Shown in pieces: positions 8,534 to 15,954 of a stretch of 44,527 nt of DNA (position 1 is the stretch's first letter; every line of letters starts with the position of its first letter). The DNA is from Bordetella parapertussis (GTDB lineage: Bacteria; Pseudomonadota; Gammaproteobacteria; Burkholderiales; Burkholderiaceae_C). The notes under the pieces were generated by a model that ran no database searches, was not told the origin of the DNA, and saw only the letters and a list, made by a program, of their open reading frames with translations. The stretch is from contig CAMDAN010000008.1 in the NCBI GenBank assembly GCA_945888535.1, forward strand, positions 1 through 44,527, in the 5' to 3' direction. The translations under genes and the position numbers were made by a program.

Positions 8534-9226
8534 TTATTTTTGTCCAAAAATTACCACTAAATCTTGCTGCCCCGATGGATGCCGGTCCAATTGCAAATGG
8601 TCTTTGATGTGACTGAGGTGCTCGCGCATTAATTTTTCCGCCAGGTCGCAATCGCCAGCACTTAAAGCCGCCACAAGCGCAGAGTGTTCATCATCGCGGC
8701 AATTACTAAATCCTGCGTCGCCATACATCCCAATGATTAAAGAGCTACGGGCAATCAAATCCCTGACGATACGCAACATCACTTCGTTGCCAGCCAGTTG
8801 CGCCAAAGCTCCGTGAAACAAACCTGATAAACGAATCGCCTCGCGTCGATTGCCTTCTTTGTGGGCCGCCAACTCTAACCGCACATTCTTTTTTAGTGCT
8901 GCGATGTCAGCGCGTTTAGCCCGCTGCGCCGCCATCCGAATCAAAGGGGGCTCTACAAGCAGGCGGGCTTCAAAAACCGCTCGTGCCTGTTCGGCATTGG
9001 GCTGAGCGACATAAGCTCCCCGGTTGGGTTGTAGTTCTACGACCTCACGGCTGGCTAGTATCAGTAATGTGCGCCGAATGCGCATCCGGCCTACGCCAAA
9101 AGCCGTACACAAGTTAGCCTCGGAAAGCTTAGTTCCTGGCGCTAAACGCTGGTCGAGTACCGCTTCATAAATGCGATCGACAATGTATTCCTCTTGTCCA
9201 TCGTCAGGGTTAACCATCACTGGCAT
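8534..9226 (-). CDS. GntR family transcriptional regulator, FCD (FadR-like) type
   Basis: A 230-residue regulator. Residues about 12-75 form the winged helix (LSEANLCTAFGVGRMRIRRTL, ending in the wing NRGAYVAQP). Residues about 85-215 form an all-helical FCD ligand domain, with histidines in FHGALA, DDEHSAL and REHLSHIKDH placed as in metal-assisted carboxylate-binding FCD proteins. Such regulators usually repress genes for uptake or breakdown of organic acids or amino-acid derivatives and are released by the substrate. It is divergent from the ABC importer/racemase operon and is the first gene of the efflux operon, so it is the natural candidate to control both. A palindrome in the divergent promoter is its likely operator. 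Confidence 0.9.
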   Translation of the reverse strand: MPVMVNPDDGQEEYIVDRIYEAVLDQRLAPGTKLSEANLCTAFGVGRMRIRRTLLILASREVVELQPNRGAYVAQPNAEQARAVFEARLLVEPPLIRMAAQRAKRADIAALKKNVRLELAAHKEGNRREAIRLSGLFHGALAQLAGNEVMLRIVRDLIARSSLIIGMYGDAGFSNCRDDEHSALVAALSAGDCDLAEKLMREHLSHIKDHLQLDRHPSGQQDLVVIFGQK

Positions 9227-9339
9227 AAGACCTTTACATGCATATTGTGCCTTGATTCAAAATTCGTGCCAACCGAAGAAAACTCCAGCTTTCCGCAGCC
9301 ATCTTACAGGCGGATTTAACGACAGATTGAAAAAAGATG

Positions 9340-9368
9340 TTGACAAGATTGTTAACAAGATTAAAGAT
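9340..9368 (+). promoter_or_regulatory. Probable promoter of the ABC importer operon with embedded operator
   Basis: A perfect -35 hexamer TTGACA (9340-9345) is followed after 16-17 bases by a weak -10 (TAAAGAT, 9362-9368). The spacer contains the perfect palindrome TTGTTAACAA (9349-9358). Palindromes of this size and TTGT...ACAA shape are common operators of FCD-type GntR proteins. A repressor bound here would block polymerase. The binding-protein gene starts about 75 bases downstream. No binding data; position and symmetry are the evidence. Confidence 0.5.
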
Positions 9369-9441
9369 GCGTTTACCAACCTGCAAAGGCTTCAGCCAAC
9401 AGGATGGGCCCTTCCACTTCCACTCCCAAGGAGTCTTGTTT

Positions 9442-10629
9442 ATGAAAAAGCGTAATTTCATTGCTACTAGCTTGCTATCTGCCCTGATGGCAGCAGGATT
9501 TTGTAGTGCTGCCCTGGCCGCAAACCCAGTATTAAAAATTGGTTTTGTCGGTGTAACCTCTGGCCCCGCTGCGAGTTGGGGCATCTCTAACCAACGGTCC
9601 ATGGAGACCAGTGCTGATTTGATCAACGAAGCCGGTGGCGTCAAAATCGGCGGCACCACCTACGACGTCAAAATCGTCGCCTTTGATGACCAAAAAGATC
9701 CCAAGCGTGCCATCGCCGGAATGGAAAAAATGGCCCAAGAAGGGATTCACTATGTTGTTGGCCCCAATGTCGACGACGGTGCAGCAGCGGTTCGTCCCGT
9801 AGCAGAGCAAAAGGGAATCATGTATTTCCCTTACGCCTTCCCCAAATCTCTCTACACCAAGCCTGCAAGCAACGCCATACTTGGAATGGTTGCCAATTAC
9901 CAATCGGGTCCGGCGATTTACAAATACCTGATGAAAGAAAAGGCCATCAAAAAAGTGGCCTTTGTTGCAGCCAACGAATCTGACCCATTGAGCCAGCGTG
10001 ACAGTGGTGCTGTTGCTGCTAAAGCTGCAGGCTTGCAAGTGGTTTCCGCCAACGTGACTTACCAAGTAGACACAACAGACTTCACCCCGGTACTGCTCCC
10101 AGTCATCAAAACAGCGCCTGATTTGCTCGTTTTGTCTGGGGTATCTCCTGCACATGCACCTCAACTAATCCGTTCAGCGCGTGAAATGGGCTACAAAGGA
10201 TTGATCTCTACCGAGACTGCCCAAGACGCCAATGTGCTCAAGGAAGGCGCAGGAAAACTCGCTAACGGCTTTATCTCGGTTGGAGGTGCATCCACCCCGC
10301 AACTGGCTTCAGACAAGATGCGCGAATTCGTGACTCGCTACAAAAAGAAATTTGGCGAATACAACGACGAATCCAACACCAAGGTTTATGCCCTGGCCTA
10401 CATCTTAGAAACTCTGAAAGCCAACCCCAAAGGCATGGCGGATGTAAAAGAGTTTCAAAAGACCATGGATACCTTTCAAGCGCCAAACCCCTATATGGTG
10501 GGCGATGCCAAGCTGAAGTATGTGGGTATGACTTCCTTTGGTCAAAAGCGCCAGGTATCAGTCCCTTTGGTCGTGAATGTTTACAAAGACGGAAAGTTTG
10601 AAACATTGTTTGTCGCTCAAGTGGACTAA
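9442..10629 (+). CDS. ABC importer substrate-binding protein (LivK-like, Peripla_BP_6)
   Basis: A 395-residue periplasmic binding protein with a signal peptide of about 26 residues (MKKRNFIATSLLS... cleaved after ALA) and a type I periplasmic-binding fold (LKIGFVGVTSGPAASWG at the mature N-terminus, DDQKDPKRAIAGMEKM, VVGPNVDDGAAAVRPVAE). I chose ATG 9442, preceded by the ribosome site AAGGAG at 9428-9433; the frame extends 35 codons upstream but the signal peptide fixes the start. It is the first gene of a LivKHMGF-type operon ending in a hydantoin/Asp-Glu racemase, suggesting a ligand such as an amino-acid derivative, hydantoin or ureide instead of leucine. The ligand cannot be read from sequence. 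Confidence 0.92.
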   Translation: MKKRNFIATSLLSALMAAGFCSAALAANPVLKIGFVGVTSGPAASWGISNQRSMETSADLINEAGGVKIGGTTYDVKIVAFDDQKDPKRAIAGMEKMAQEGIHYVVGPNVDDGAAAVRPVAEQKGIMYFPYAFPKSLYTKPASNAILGMVANYQSGPAIYKYLMKEKAIKKVAFVAANESDPLSQRDSGAVAAKAAGLQVVSANVTYQVDTTDFTPVLLPVIKTAPDLLVLSGVSPAHAPQLIRSAREMGYKGLISTETAQDANVLKEGAGKLANGFISVGGASTPQLASDKMREFVTRYKKKFGEYNDESNTKVYALAYILETLKANPKGMADVKEFQKTMDTFQAPNPYMVGDAKLKYVGMTSFGQKRQVSVPLVVNVYKDGKFETLFVAQVD

Positions 10630-10645
10630 CTGCGACTGCTGAGTG

Positions 10646-10676
10646 AAAGGGGTACTTCTCATTGAAGTGCCCCTTT
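10646..10676 (+). other. Intercistronic stem-loop after the binding-protein gene
   Basis: A 13-pair stem with one G-U pair: left arm 10646-10658 (AAAGGGGTACTTC), loop TCATT, right arm 10664-10676 (GAAGTGCCCCTTT). It begins 17 bases after the binding-protein stop and 34 bases before the permease start. It has no U-run straight after it, so it is more likely an mRNA-stabilising or partially attenuating hairpin than a full terminator. Such hairpins allow more binding protein than permease to be made. Confidence 0.65.
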
Positions 10677-10709
10677 AGCGTTTGCTTCTTACACAACATC
10701 GGTATTGCT

Positions 10710-11579
10710 ATGGAACAGGTAATTGCCAACGGACTTTATTTAGGGGCGCAGTACGCCTTGATCGCACTGGGCTTGACCCTGATTTTTTCGTTAATGAACG
10801 TGCTCAACTTCGCCCATGGACAAATGTATGTACTAGGCGGATTTGTCACCTACACCGTGGTTGCGCAATTCGAACTGCCCTTTGTTGTGGGTCTTGCAGC
10901 CTCCGCAGTAGTTCTGGCGATCACAGGCGCACTGGTCGAGCGCTTTTTGTTTAGGCCAGTGATCAAAAACTCGCATCGTGAAGAGAGCTCTATGCTTCTT
11001 GCCGCTGGTATCGCATTCTTTTTAGATGCTGTCATCCTCTTGGTTTTTGGAGAAAAACAGCGCGGCGTCCCCAAAATAATTGACGGTCTTTTTAATTGGG
11101 ATTTTTTGATCGTGATGCCCTATGACCGAATCGTGATTGGTTTTCTTGCGATCGCACTTATCGCCATTTTTATTCTGTTCATGCAGCACTCTAAAACTGG
11201 GCGTGCCATGCGTGCTTTGGCCCAAGACAAAATTGCTGCACGACTCATGGGCGTAGACGTTGACCGCTATTCCATGATTGGTTTTGCACTCGGCGCGATG
11301 CTCGCCGGTGTTGTGGGCGGCTTGCTCGTCACGATCACTGGCATTAATTTAGGTATGGGCGGGCCTACCTCTATCAAAGCTTTCATGATGATCATGATTG
11401 GTGGCGCAGGTGTGATCTCAGGCGCCATCATCGGGGGCTTTATTTTGGGAATGATGGAGAGTGTTGGACTGACCGTACTCGCTGCGTCTGGCGATATCAC
11501 CTATTTGGTTATCTTTGCCACACTGATGGTGTTTCTTGCAATCCGTCCCCAAGGACTGATGGGCAAGCCCTGGGGTTGA
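10710..11579 (+). CDS. Branched-chain amino-acid-type ABC permease (LivH-like)
   Basis: A 289-residue inner-membrane permease with about eight hydrophobic segments. The LivH signature is present: LGLTLIFSLMNVLNFAHGQMYVLGGF near the start (about residues 23-48) and the EAA-like loop MRALAQDKIAARLMGVDVDRY in the middle, which contacts the ATPases. I chose ATG 10710 (MEQVIANG), where the LivH homology begins; the frame is open further upstream but that part overlaps the hairpin. The next permease starts 1 base after its stop. It forms the channel with the LivM-like partner. Confidence 0.92.
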   Translation: MEQVIANGLYLGAQYALIALGLTLIFSLMNVLNFAHGQMYVLGGFVTYTVVAQFELPFVVGLAASAVVLAITGALVERFLFRPVIKNSHREESSMLLAAGIAFFLDAVILLVFGEKQRGVPKIIDGLFNWDFLIVMPYDRIVIGFLAIALIAIFILFMQHSKTGRAMRALAQDKIAARLMGVDVDRYSMIGFALGAMLAGVVGGLLVTITGINLGMGGPTSIKAFMMIMIGGAGVISGAIIGGFILGMMESVGLTVLAASGDITYLVIFATLMVFLAIRPQGLMGKPWG

Positions 11580-11580
11580 T

Positions 11581-12555
11581 ATGCGAAAAAATACTTTGAT
11601 TTTCTCTACTGGGGTCTTTTTGTTGGCCCTTTATGGCGCAGTTCCTTTAGCCATTGCGGCTAGCGAACGATTTGATTTGTACTACACCCTCACAGCCGTC
11701 GCTCTTCTTTCGATTGCCTCTGCGGGAGTTTGGCTTACTTTTTATATCGGCCGGATCAATATCGGACAAGGCGCTTATTCGCTGGTTGGCGGCTATGTTT
11801 CTGCGTTATTGGTAACGCAGGCTGGGATGAGCTTTTGGTGGACGCTGCCCATCGCAGGTGTGTTTTGTGCGCTGCTTTCAGTCGTTATTGGTCTCCCCAT
11901 TTTGCGACTCCGGGGCGTCTACTTTGCCATGGTGACCTTGGTCTTAACAGAAGTGGCCCGGCTGTGTGCGCTAGCGCTGCCCATCACGAATGGGGCTAAG
12001 GGTATTACATCCATTCCCTTGCCAGAGGCATTGCAAATTTTTGGTGTCACTGTCATCCCCGATTTTGCGCAGCTCGCCAACCCCAAACTCGCGTTTTATT
12101 TCATGGCCGTAACCATGATGGTGGTGGCTTACGCTGTGCTCTGGCGCATCGTCCACTCGCGGTTGGGCCATCTCTGCCGTTCCCTGCAGCAAAACGAAGA
12201 ACTCGCGTCTTCCATTGGCGTAAATACGGCTTGGCTGCGCGTACTGGCGTATTCCATTTCTTCGTTCTTCGGCGGCATCGCTGGCGCTGGATTTATTGCC
12301 ATCTCACAGTCGATTTATCCATCTTCCTTCCAAAGCACTGATAGCGTCAACTTTATGCTCAATTGCTTTTTAGGCGGATTGGGCTACGTGATGGGGCCCA
12401 TGCTCGGAACGCTGTTGCTTTACTTTGGGTGGGATCTTCTTTTTGCCACCGGTCGCTTTCAACTCCTTATTTACTCGACACTGATGATTCTCCTCATGCT
12501 GTGGCTTCCCAATGGGGTTCTCAGTCTGATGGACCGAAAAGGAGATCGCAAATGA
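11581..12555 (+). CDS. Branched-chain amino-acid-type ABC permease (LivM-like)
   Basis: A 324-residue permease with about nine or ten hydrophobic segments and the LivM pattern: YIGRINIGQGAYSLVGGYVSALL (about residues 55-77), RLRGVYFAMVTLVLTE, and the coupling loop CRSLQQNEELASSIGVNTAWLRV. It pairs with the LivH-like protein to form the membrane channel. Its stop overlaps the start of the downstream ATPase gene by 4 bases (ATGA, 12552-12555). The coupling loop reads SLQQNEELASSIG, whereas many LivM proteins have AIRENEIAAEALG, a modest divergence fitting a non-leucine subfamily. Confidence 0.9.
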   Translation: MRKNTLIFSTGVFLLALYGAVPLAIAASERFDLYYTLTAVALLSIASAGVWLTFYIGRINIGQGAYSLVGGYVSALLVTQAGMSFWWTLPIAGVFCALLSVVIGLPILRLRGVYFAMVTLVLTEVARLCALALPITNGAKGITSIPLPEALQIFGVTVIPDFAQLANPKLAFYFMAVTMMVVAYAVLWRIVHSRLGHLCRSLQQNEELASSIGVNTAWLRVLAYSISSFFGGIAGAGFIAISQSIYPSSFQSTDSVNFMLNCFLGGLGYVMGPMLGTLLLYFGWDLLFATGRFQLLIYSTLMILLMLWLPNGVLSLMDRKGDRK

Positions 12556-13334
12556 GCATCCTCCTAGAAGTCAAAGGGGTTTCCAAACGCTTTGGAGGCC
12601 TCACCGCAGTCAACAACGTTAGTTTTCACGTGTCTGAAGGCGAAATACTTTCTGTGATTGGTCCCAATGGGGCGGGTAAATCAACGTTATTCAAACTCAT
12701 TGCGTCTTTTCTACCCACCAGCCAAGGTGAAGTCTTCTTACGCGGTGAACGCATCAGTAACCTAGCGCCTCATACTGTTGCCCGCAAAGGACTCGTACGA
12801 ACCTTTCAAGAAGCCACCATCTTTCGGTCGATGACCGTTCGCCAGAACATCATCGTGGCCCATCACTTGCGTTCACGCGCCTCACTCTTAGGTTTCTTTT
12901 TAGGCACGCGTTTAGCAGCCTCCGATGAAACCGCCTTTGCAGATTCCTCCGACAACATCATCGAATTTTTAGGGCTCGCCGCAATTCGCGATGAGCTTGC
13001 TTCTACGTTACCGCAGGGTCATTTGCGGGCGCTTGGCATGGCTATCGGTTTAGCAACCCATCCGACTGTACTTTTACTGGACGAACCTTTTGCTGGCATG
13101 AACCACGATGAGACCATGCACATGGTGACTCTCGTTCGGCGACTGCGCGACGAACGCGGTGTGACGGTCTTGTTGGTGGAGCACGATATGCCTGCCGTTA
13201 TGAAAATATCAGACCGCATTGTGGTTTTGAACTTTGGCGAAAAAATCGCTGAAGGTACCCCCACCCAAATCCAAAGCAACCCCAAAGTCATCGAAGCCTA
13301 CCTTGGCGCCGAAGACGCAGCGATCGGTTTATAA
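12552..13334 (+). CDS. ABC transporter ATP-binding protein (LivG-like)
   Basis: A 260-residue ATPase. Walker A is GPNGAGKSTLFK (about residues 37-48), Walker B VLLLDEPFAGM (about 175-185), followed by the H-loop VEHDM. The LivG-specific C-terminal segment GEKIAEGTPTQIQSNPKVIEAYLGAED is present. The signature region reads LPQGHLRALGMAIGLA, where typical LivG has LPYGxQRRLEIARAL, so the C-loop is degenerate at several positions but keeps the central glycine. The start is ATG 12552, which overlaps the LivM-like stop; the frame extends far upstream inside livM but that extension is not real. It energises the importer together with the LivF-like subunit. Confidence 0.92.
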   Translation: MSILLEVKGVSKRFGGLTAVNNVSFHVSEGEILSVIGPNGAGKSTLFKLIASFLPTSQGEVFLRGERISNLAPHTVARKGLVRTFQEATIFRSMTVRQNIIVAHHLRSRASLLGFFLGTRLAASDETAFADSSDNIIEFLGLAAIRDELASTLPQGHLRALGMAIGLATHPTVLLLDEPFAGMNHDETMHMVTLVRRLRDERGVTVLLVEHDMPAVMKISDRIVVLNFGEKIAEGTPTQIQSNPKVIEAYLGAEDAAIGL

Positions 13335-13337
13335 GCT

Positions 13338-14060
13338 ATGACCGCACTACTTAATTTTGACAGCGTAGAGCTTTACTACGATCAGGTGTATGCCCTTAAA
13401 GGCGTCTCTCTCACGCTCAACGCGGGGGAAACAGTCGCTCTGATCGGCGCCAATGGCGCAGGCAAATCGTCCATTCTTCGCGCGATCACTGGTTTGGCCA
13501 GACTGCACTCTGGTGCAATCCACTTCATGGGCGAACGACTCGACGGCTTGGCAACTGCAGATATCGTCAAAAAAGGGATTTCAATGGTGCCTGAAGGGCG
13601 TCGTGTTTTTCCCTTCATGTCCATTAAAGACAATTTACTCATGGGCGCATTCACGCGCAGCGACAAAGCTGGAATCGCGCATACCCTAGACAGTGTTCTT
13701 GAGCGGTTTCCGCGTCTGCGTGAGCGCTTTAACCAGCAAGCTGGAACACTGTCGGGCGGCGAGCAACAAATGATGGTAATTGGGCGAGCATTAATGGCCA
13801 AGCCCCGCATGCTTTTGTTGGATGAACCCAGCCTTGGCATTGCACCCAAGTTGGTACAAGACATTGCGCGTTCCATCGTTGCGATCTCCCGCGATGAGCA
13901 AGTCAGTGTTTTATTGGTAGAGCAAAACAGCCGGATGGCACTGTCTATTTCTAACCGAGCCTACGCATTGTCAACCGGGAATGTGGTCGTTTCAGGCGAG
14001 TCTCGTGCATTGATGGGCGATCCTCGAATTCAAGCAGCCTACTTAGGCGGAGAGTTATAA
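13338..14060 (+). CDS. ABC transporter ATP-binding protein (LivF-like)
   Basis: A 240-residue ATPase with Walker A GANGAGKSSIL (about residues 36-46), a canonical signature LSGGEQQMMVIGRAL (about 136-150), Walker B MLLLDEPSLGIAP and the H-loop region VEQNS. The MVPEGRRVFPFMSIKDNLLMGA stretch and the C-terminal YLGGEL are typical of LivF. It starts 3 bases after livG and is followed 5 bases later by the racemase gene, so all six genes from 9442 on form one transcription unit. It is the second nucleotide-binding subunit of the importer. Confidence 0.93.
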   Translation: MTALLNFDSVELYYDQVYALKGVSLTLNAGETVALIGANGAGKSSILRAITGLARLHSGAIHFMGERLDGLATADIVKKGISMVPEGRRVFPFMSIKDNLLMGAFTRSDKAGIAHTLDSVLERFPRLRERFNQQAGTLSGGEQQMMVIGRALMAKPRMLLLDEPSLGIAPKLVQDIARSIVAISRDEQVSVLLVEQNSRMALSISNRAYALSTGNVVVSGESRALMGDPRIQAAYLGGEL

Positions 14061-14065
14061 AAAAT

Positions 14066-14776
14066 ATGCGCATTTTGGTCGTTAACCCCAATACCAGCCT
14101 CGGCATGACCAAAAAAATTGGCGCAGCCGCCCAACGAGTGGCCTCTGCTGGGACGGAGATCATCGCTATCACTTCCCCAAGCGGCCCCGTCTCCATCGAA
14201 GGCTATTACGATGAAGCGATGAGCTTGGCGGGATTGCTTCAAACCGTTCGAAACGCTAAGAATTTTGACGCAGTCGTTATCGCCTGCTTTGATGACACGG
14301 GCCTAGACGCCTTGCGTTGCCTCACCGACAAGCCGGTACTTGGCATTGGCGAAGCCGGCTACCGAATGGCGTCGATGTTGAGTAATAAATTTTCTGTGGT
14401 TACCACTTTGGCACGTTCCGTTCCCGCGTTAGAACACAACATATTGCGTTACGGGCTTGATCGGCATTGCCAACGTGTGCGCTCCTCGGAGGTAGCCGTA
14501 CTCGAACTCGAAGAGGCCAACCCAGCAGCTCTCAAAAAAATTGAAGATGAAGTCGCACTCGCCATTCGAGATGATCGTGCCGAAGCCATTGTTTTGGGCT
14601 GCGCTGGTATGACTGACTTGGCGGAGTCTCTTTCGCAGCGTTTTTCTTTGCCTGTGCTTGATGGATTAGCCTGTGCGATTGGGCTGTGCGAAAGCATGGT
14701 TCGTTTAGGCTTGCGCACATCCCGTCAGGGTGGCTATGCGCCACCGCCTCACGTTAAACGCGAACTGCCGCAGTAG
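14066..14776 (+). CDS. Asp/Glu/hydantoin racemase family protein
   Basis: A 236-residue cytosolic enzyme with the family N-terminus ILVVNPNTS (residues 3-11) and the two catalytic cysteines in ACFDD (C74) and GCAGM (C179). This pair is the acid/base couple of hydantoin, aspartate and glutamate racemases and maleate isomerases. The hydantoin/allantoin racemase branch fits best because of the NPNTS start, the VVIACFDDTGLDALR stretch and the length. It would interconvert the enantiomers of a 5-substituted hydantoin or similar compound after import. It is the last gene of the ABC operon (5 bases after LivF), a direct clue to the imported compound. The exact substrate is undetermined. Confidence 0.85.
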   Translation: MRILVVNPNTSLGMTKKIGAAAQRVASAGTEIIAITSPSGPVSIEGYYDEAMSLAGLLQTVRNAKNFDAVVIACFDDTGLDALRCLTDKPVLGIGEAGYRMASMLSNKFSVVTTLARSVPALEHNILRYGLDRHCQRVRSSEVAVLELEEANPAALKKIEDEVALAIRDDRAEAIVLGCAGMTDLAESLSQRFSLPVLDGLACAIGLCESMVRLGLRTSRQGGYAPPPHVKRELPQ

Positions 14777-14801
14777 GCGCAACTTATCTTTTGCAAGGTG
14801 C

Positions 14802-15755
14802 TTACCCTGCTTTTGCTTCGTTCAAGGTCAAATGCGTTGTTGTAGGGTCGGGGATATAGATGCGTTTACCCTGGAAATAAATCCGACTCGTTGAAAACTC
14901 AGGGCTGTAAATCAAAAAGGGGGCGGCCCCAGAGACGCTTAATTTTTCACCTGCCTTGAGCGTGATTTGGGTGAGTTTTTTTTGGCTATCTAAAACACAG
15001 GCTGTCGTATTTTTATCAGCTGCGACGTGAACATAATTCCCCGCCTTTAAGGGCTCGCTCGGAATCACTACGAGACTTTTTCCTTTAAATTTCCAATCAC
15101 ATTGCGTTGCCTCTTCTGCCGCAACTGGAGTGGCCAATGCAACAGCGGGAACATTAGCAACCGTTGCAGCGGCCTCAGACGCTGCGAGTTCAGGCACCGG
15201 AGAAGGAGCTGCGGCAAGCACTGGAGCAGGCTCCTTTTGCGCTACCGCTACCGCTTGCGCTGGCGGCGCAGACGGTTTTTTGGATTGACCGTTGGCCCAA
15301 ATCAGACTCGCAGCGAGGGTCACAAAAAAAACCACACTCCAACCCATGCGCCCTTGCGTTGTTGCGGCCATCGGCAGTTTTTCAAACACGCGGTCCGCCC
15401 AATGGCTCGGGGTGTTTGCCGATTCTGGCGTTGCAATCTCTGGTGTGTTTTGGTGAACTACGATTGGCTCAACACGTGCGACTTCAACGACAACTTCAAC
15501 AGGGATCGGCTCTGGGGGTGGGGACTGGACTCTCACCAGGGGTTCAACGCCGAGCCTTGCTAAAAGGCTTCGGCCTACATGGCGTTTGATTTGCTCTGAA
15601 TAAAAGAGTTGGTCTTCGCCGGGGACGCTGCTCTCTAACTCTTTAAGCTGGGCCAAAGAAATGCTGGCGGAACGCGCAAAACTATAGGCATCGATCCCCG
15701 CATTTTCACGCGAAGCTTTTAGATGCGCACTGTCTTCAGCATTCCATGCTGGCAT
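14802..15755 (-). CDS. RodZ-like protein: helix-turn-helix, one membrane span, C-terminal beta domain
   Basis: A 317-residue protein. Residues about 8-65 resemble a Cro/RodZ-type helix-turn-helix (LKASRENAGIDAYSFARSASISLAQLKELE). Residues 66-125 are a proline/valine-rich linker, about 136-155 a single membrane span (WSVVFFVTLAASLIWA), then a long Ala/Pro-rich periplasmic linker and a compact beta-rich domain (about 215-317) like the DUF4115 domain of RodZ. It is convergent with the racemase gene (25 bases apart) and not beside the ispG/hisS genes that usually flank rodZ, so it is a RodZ-like paralogue instead of certain RodZ. Possible roles are cytoskeleton or envelope organisation. It has an AT-rich upstream region with a large inverted repeat. 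Confidence 0.7.
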   Translation of the reverse strand: MPAWNAEDSAHLKASRENAGIDAYSFARSASISLAQLKELESSVPGEDQLFYSEQIKRHVGRSLLARLGVEPLVRVQSPPPEPIPVEVVVEVARVEPIVVHQNTPEIATPESANTPSHWADRVFEKLPMAATTQGRMGWSVVFFVTLAASLIWANGQSKKPSAPPAQAVAVAQKEPAPVLAAAPSPVPELAASEAAATVANVPAVALATPVAAEEATQCDWKFKGKSLVVIPSEPLKAGNYVHVAADKNTTACVLDSQKKLTQITLKAGEKLSVSGAAPFLIYSPEFSTSRIYFQGKRIYIPDPTTTHLTLNEAKAG

Positions 15756-15781
15756 GGTTCCCGCCCTTTTTTCAATGACTT

Positions 15782-15821
15782 GGTTACTTTATTGAAGAAA
15801 TATGACAATAAAGTTATAACC
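15782..15821. promoter_or_regulatory. Imperfect inverted repeat upstream of the RodZ-like gene
   Basis: ACTTTATTG (15786-15794) and CAATAAAGT (15806-15814) are perfect inverted 9-mers around an 11-base centre. The outer arms GGTTA (15782-15786) and TAACC (15817-15821) also pair, offset by a 3-base bulge. It lies about 27 bases upstream of the RodZ-like start, where a promoter or operator would be. It may be an operator or a hairpin in the 5' leader; no factor is identified. Confidence 0.45.
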
Positions 15822-15954
15822 TTTGAATTCTATCGGATTTGGCAATTAGTTGTCGTGTTTTTTGGCAAACCCTTGGATTATTTGACCTCCGAGCCATTTT
15901 GGCAATAGGCCTTCTAAAAAGCATCGGGTTAACCCTTGGGTTAAGCATCGAGTT

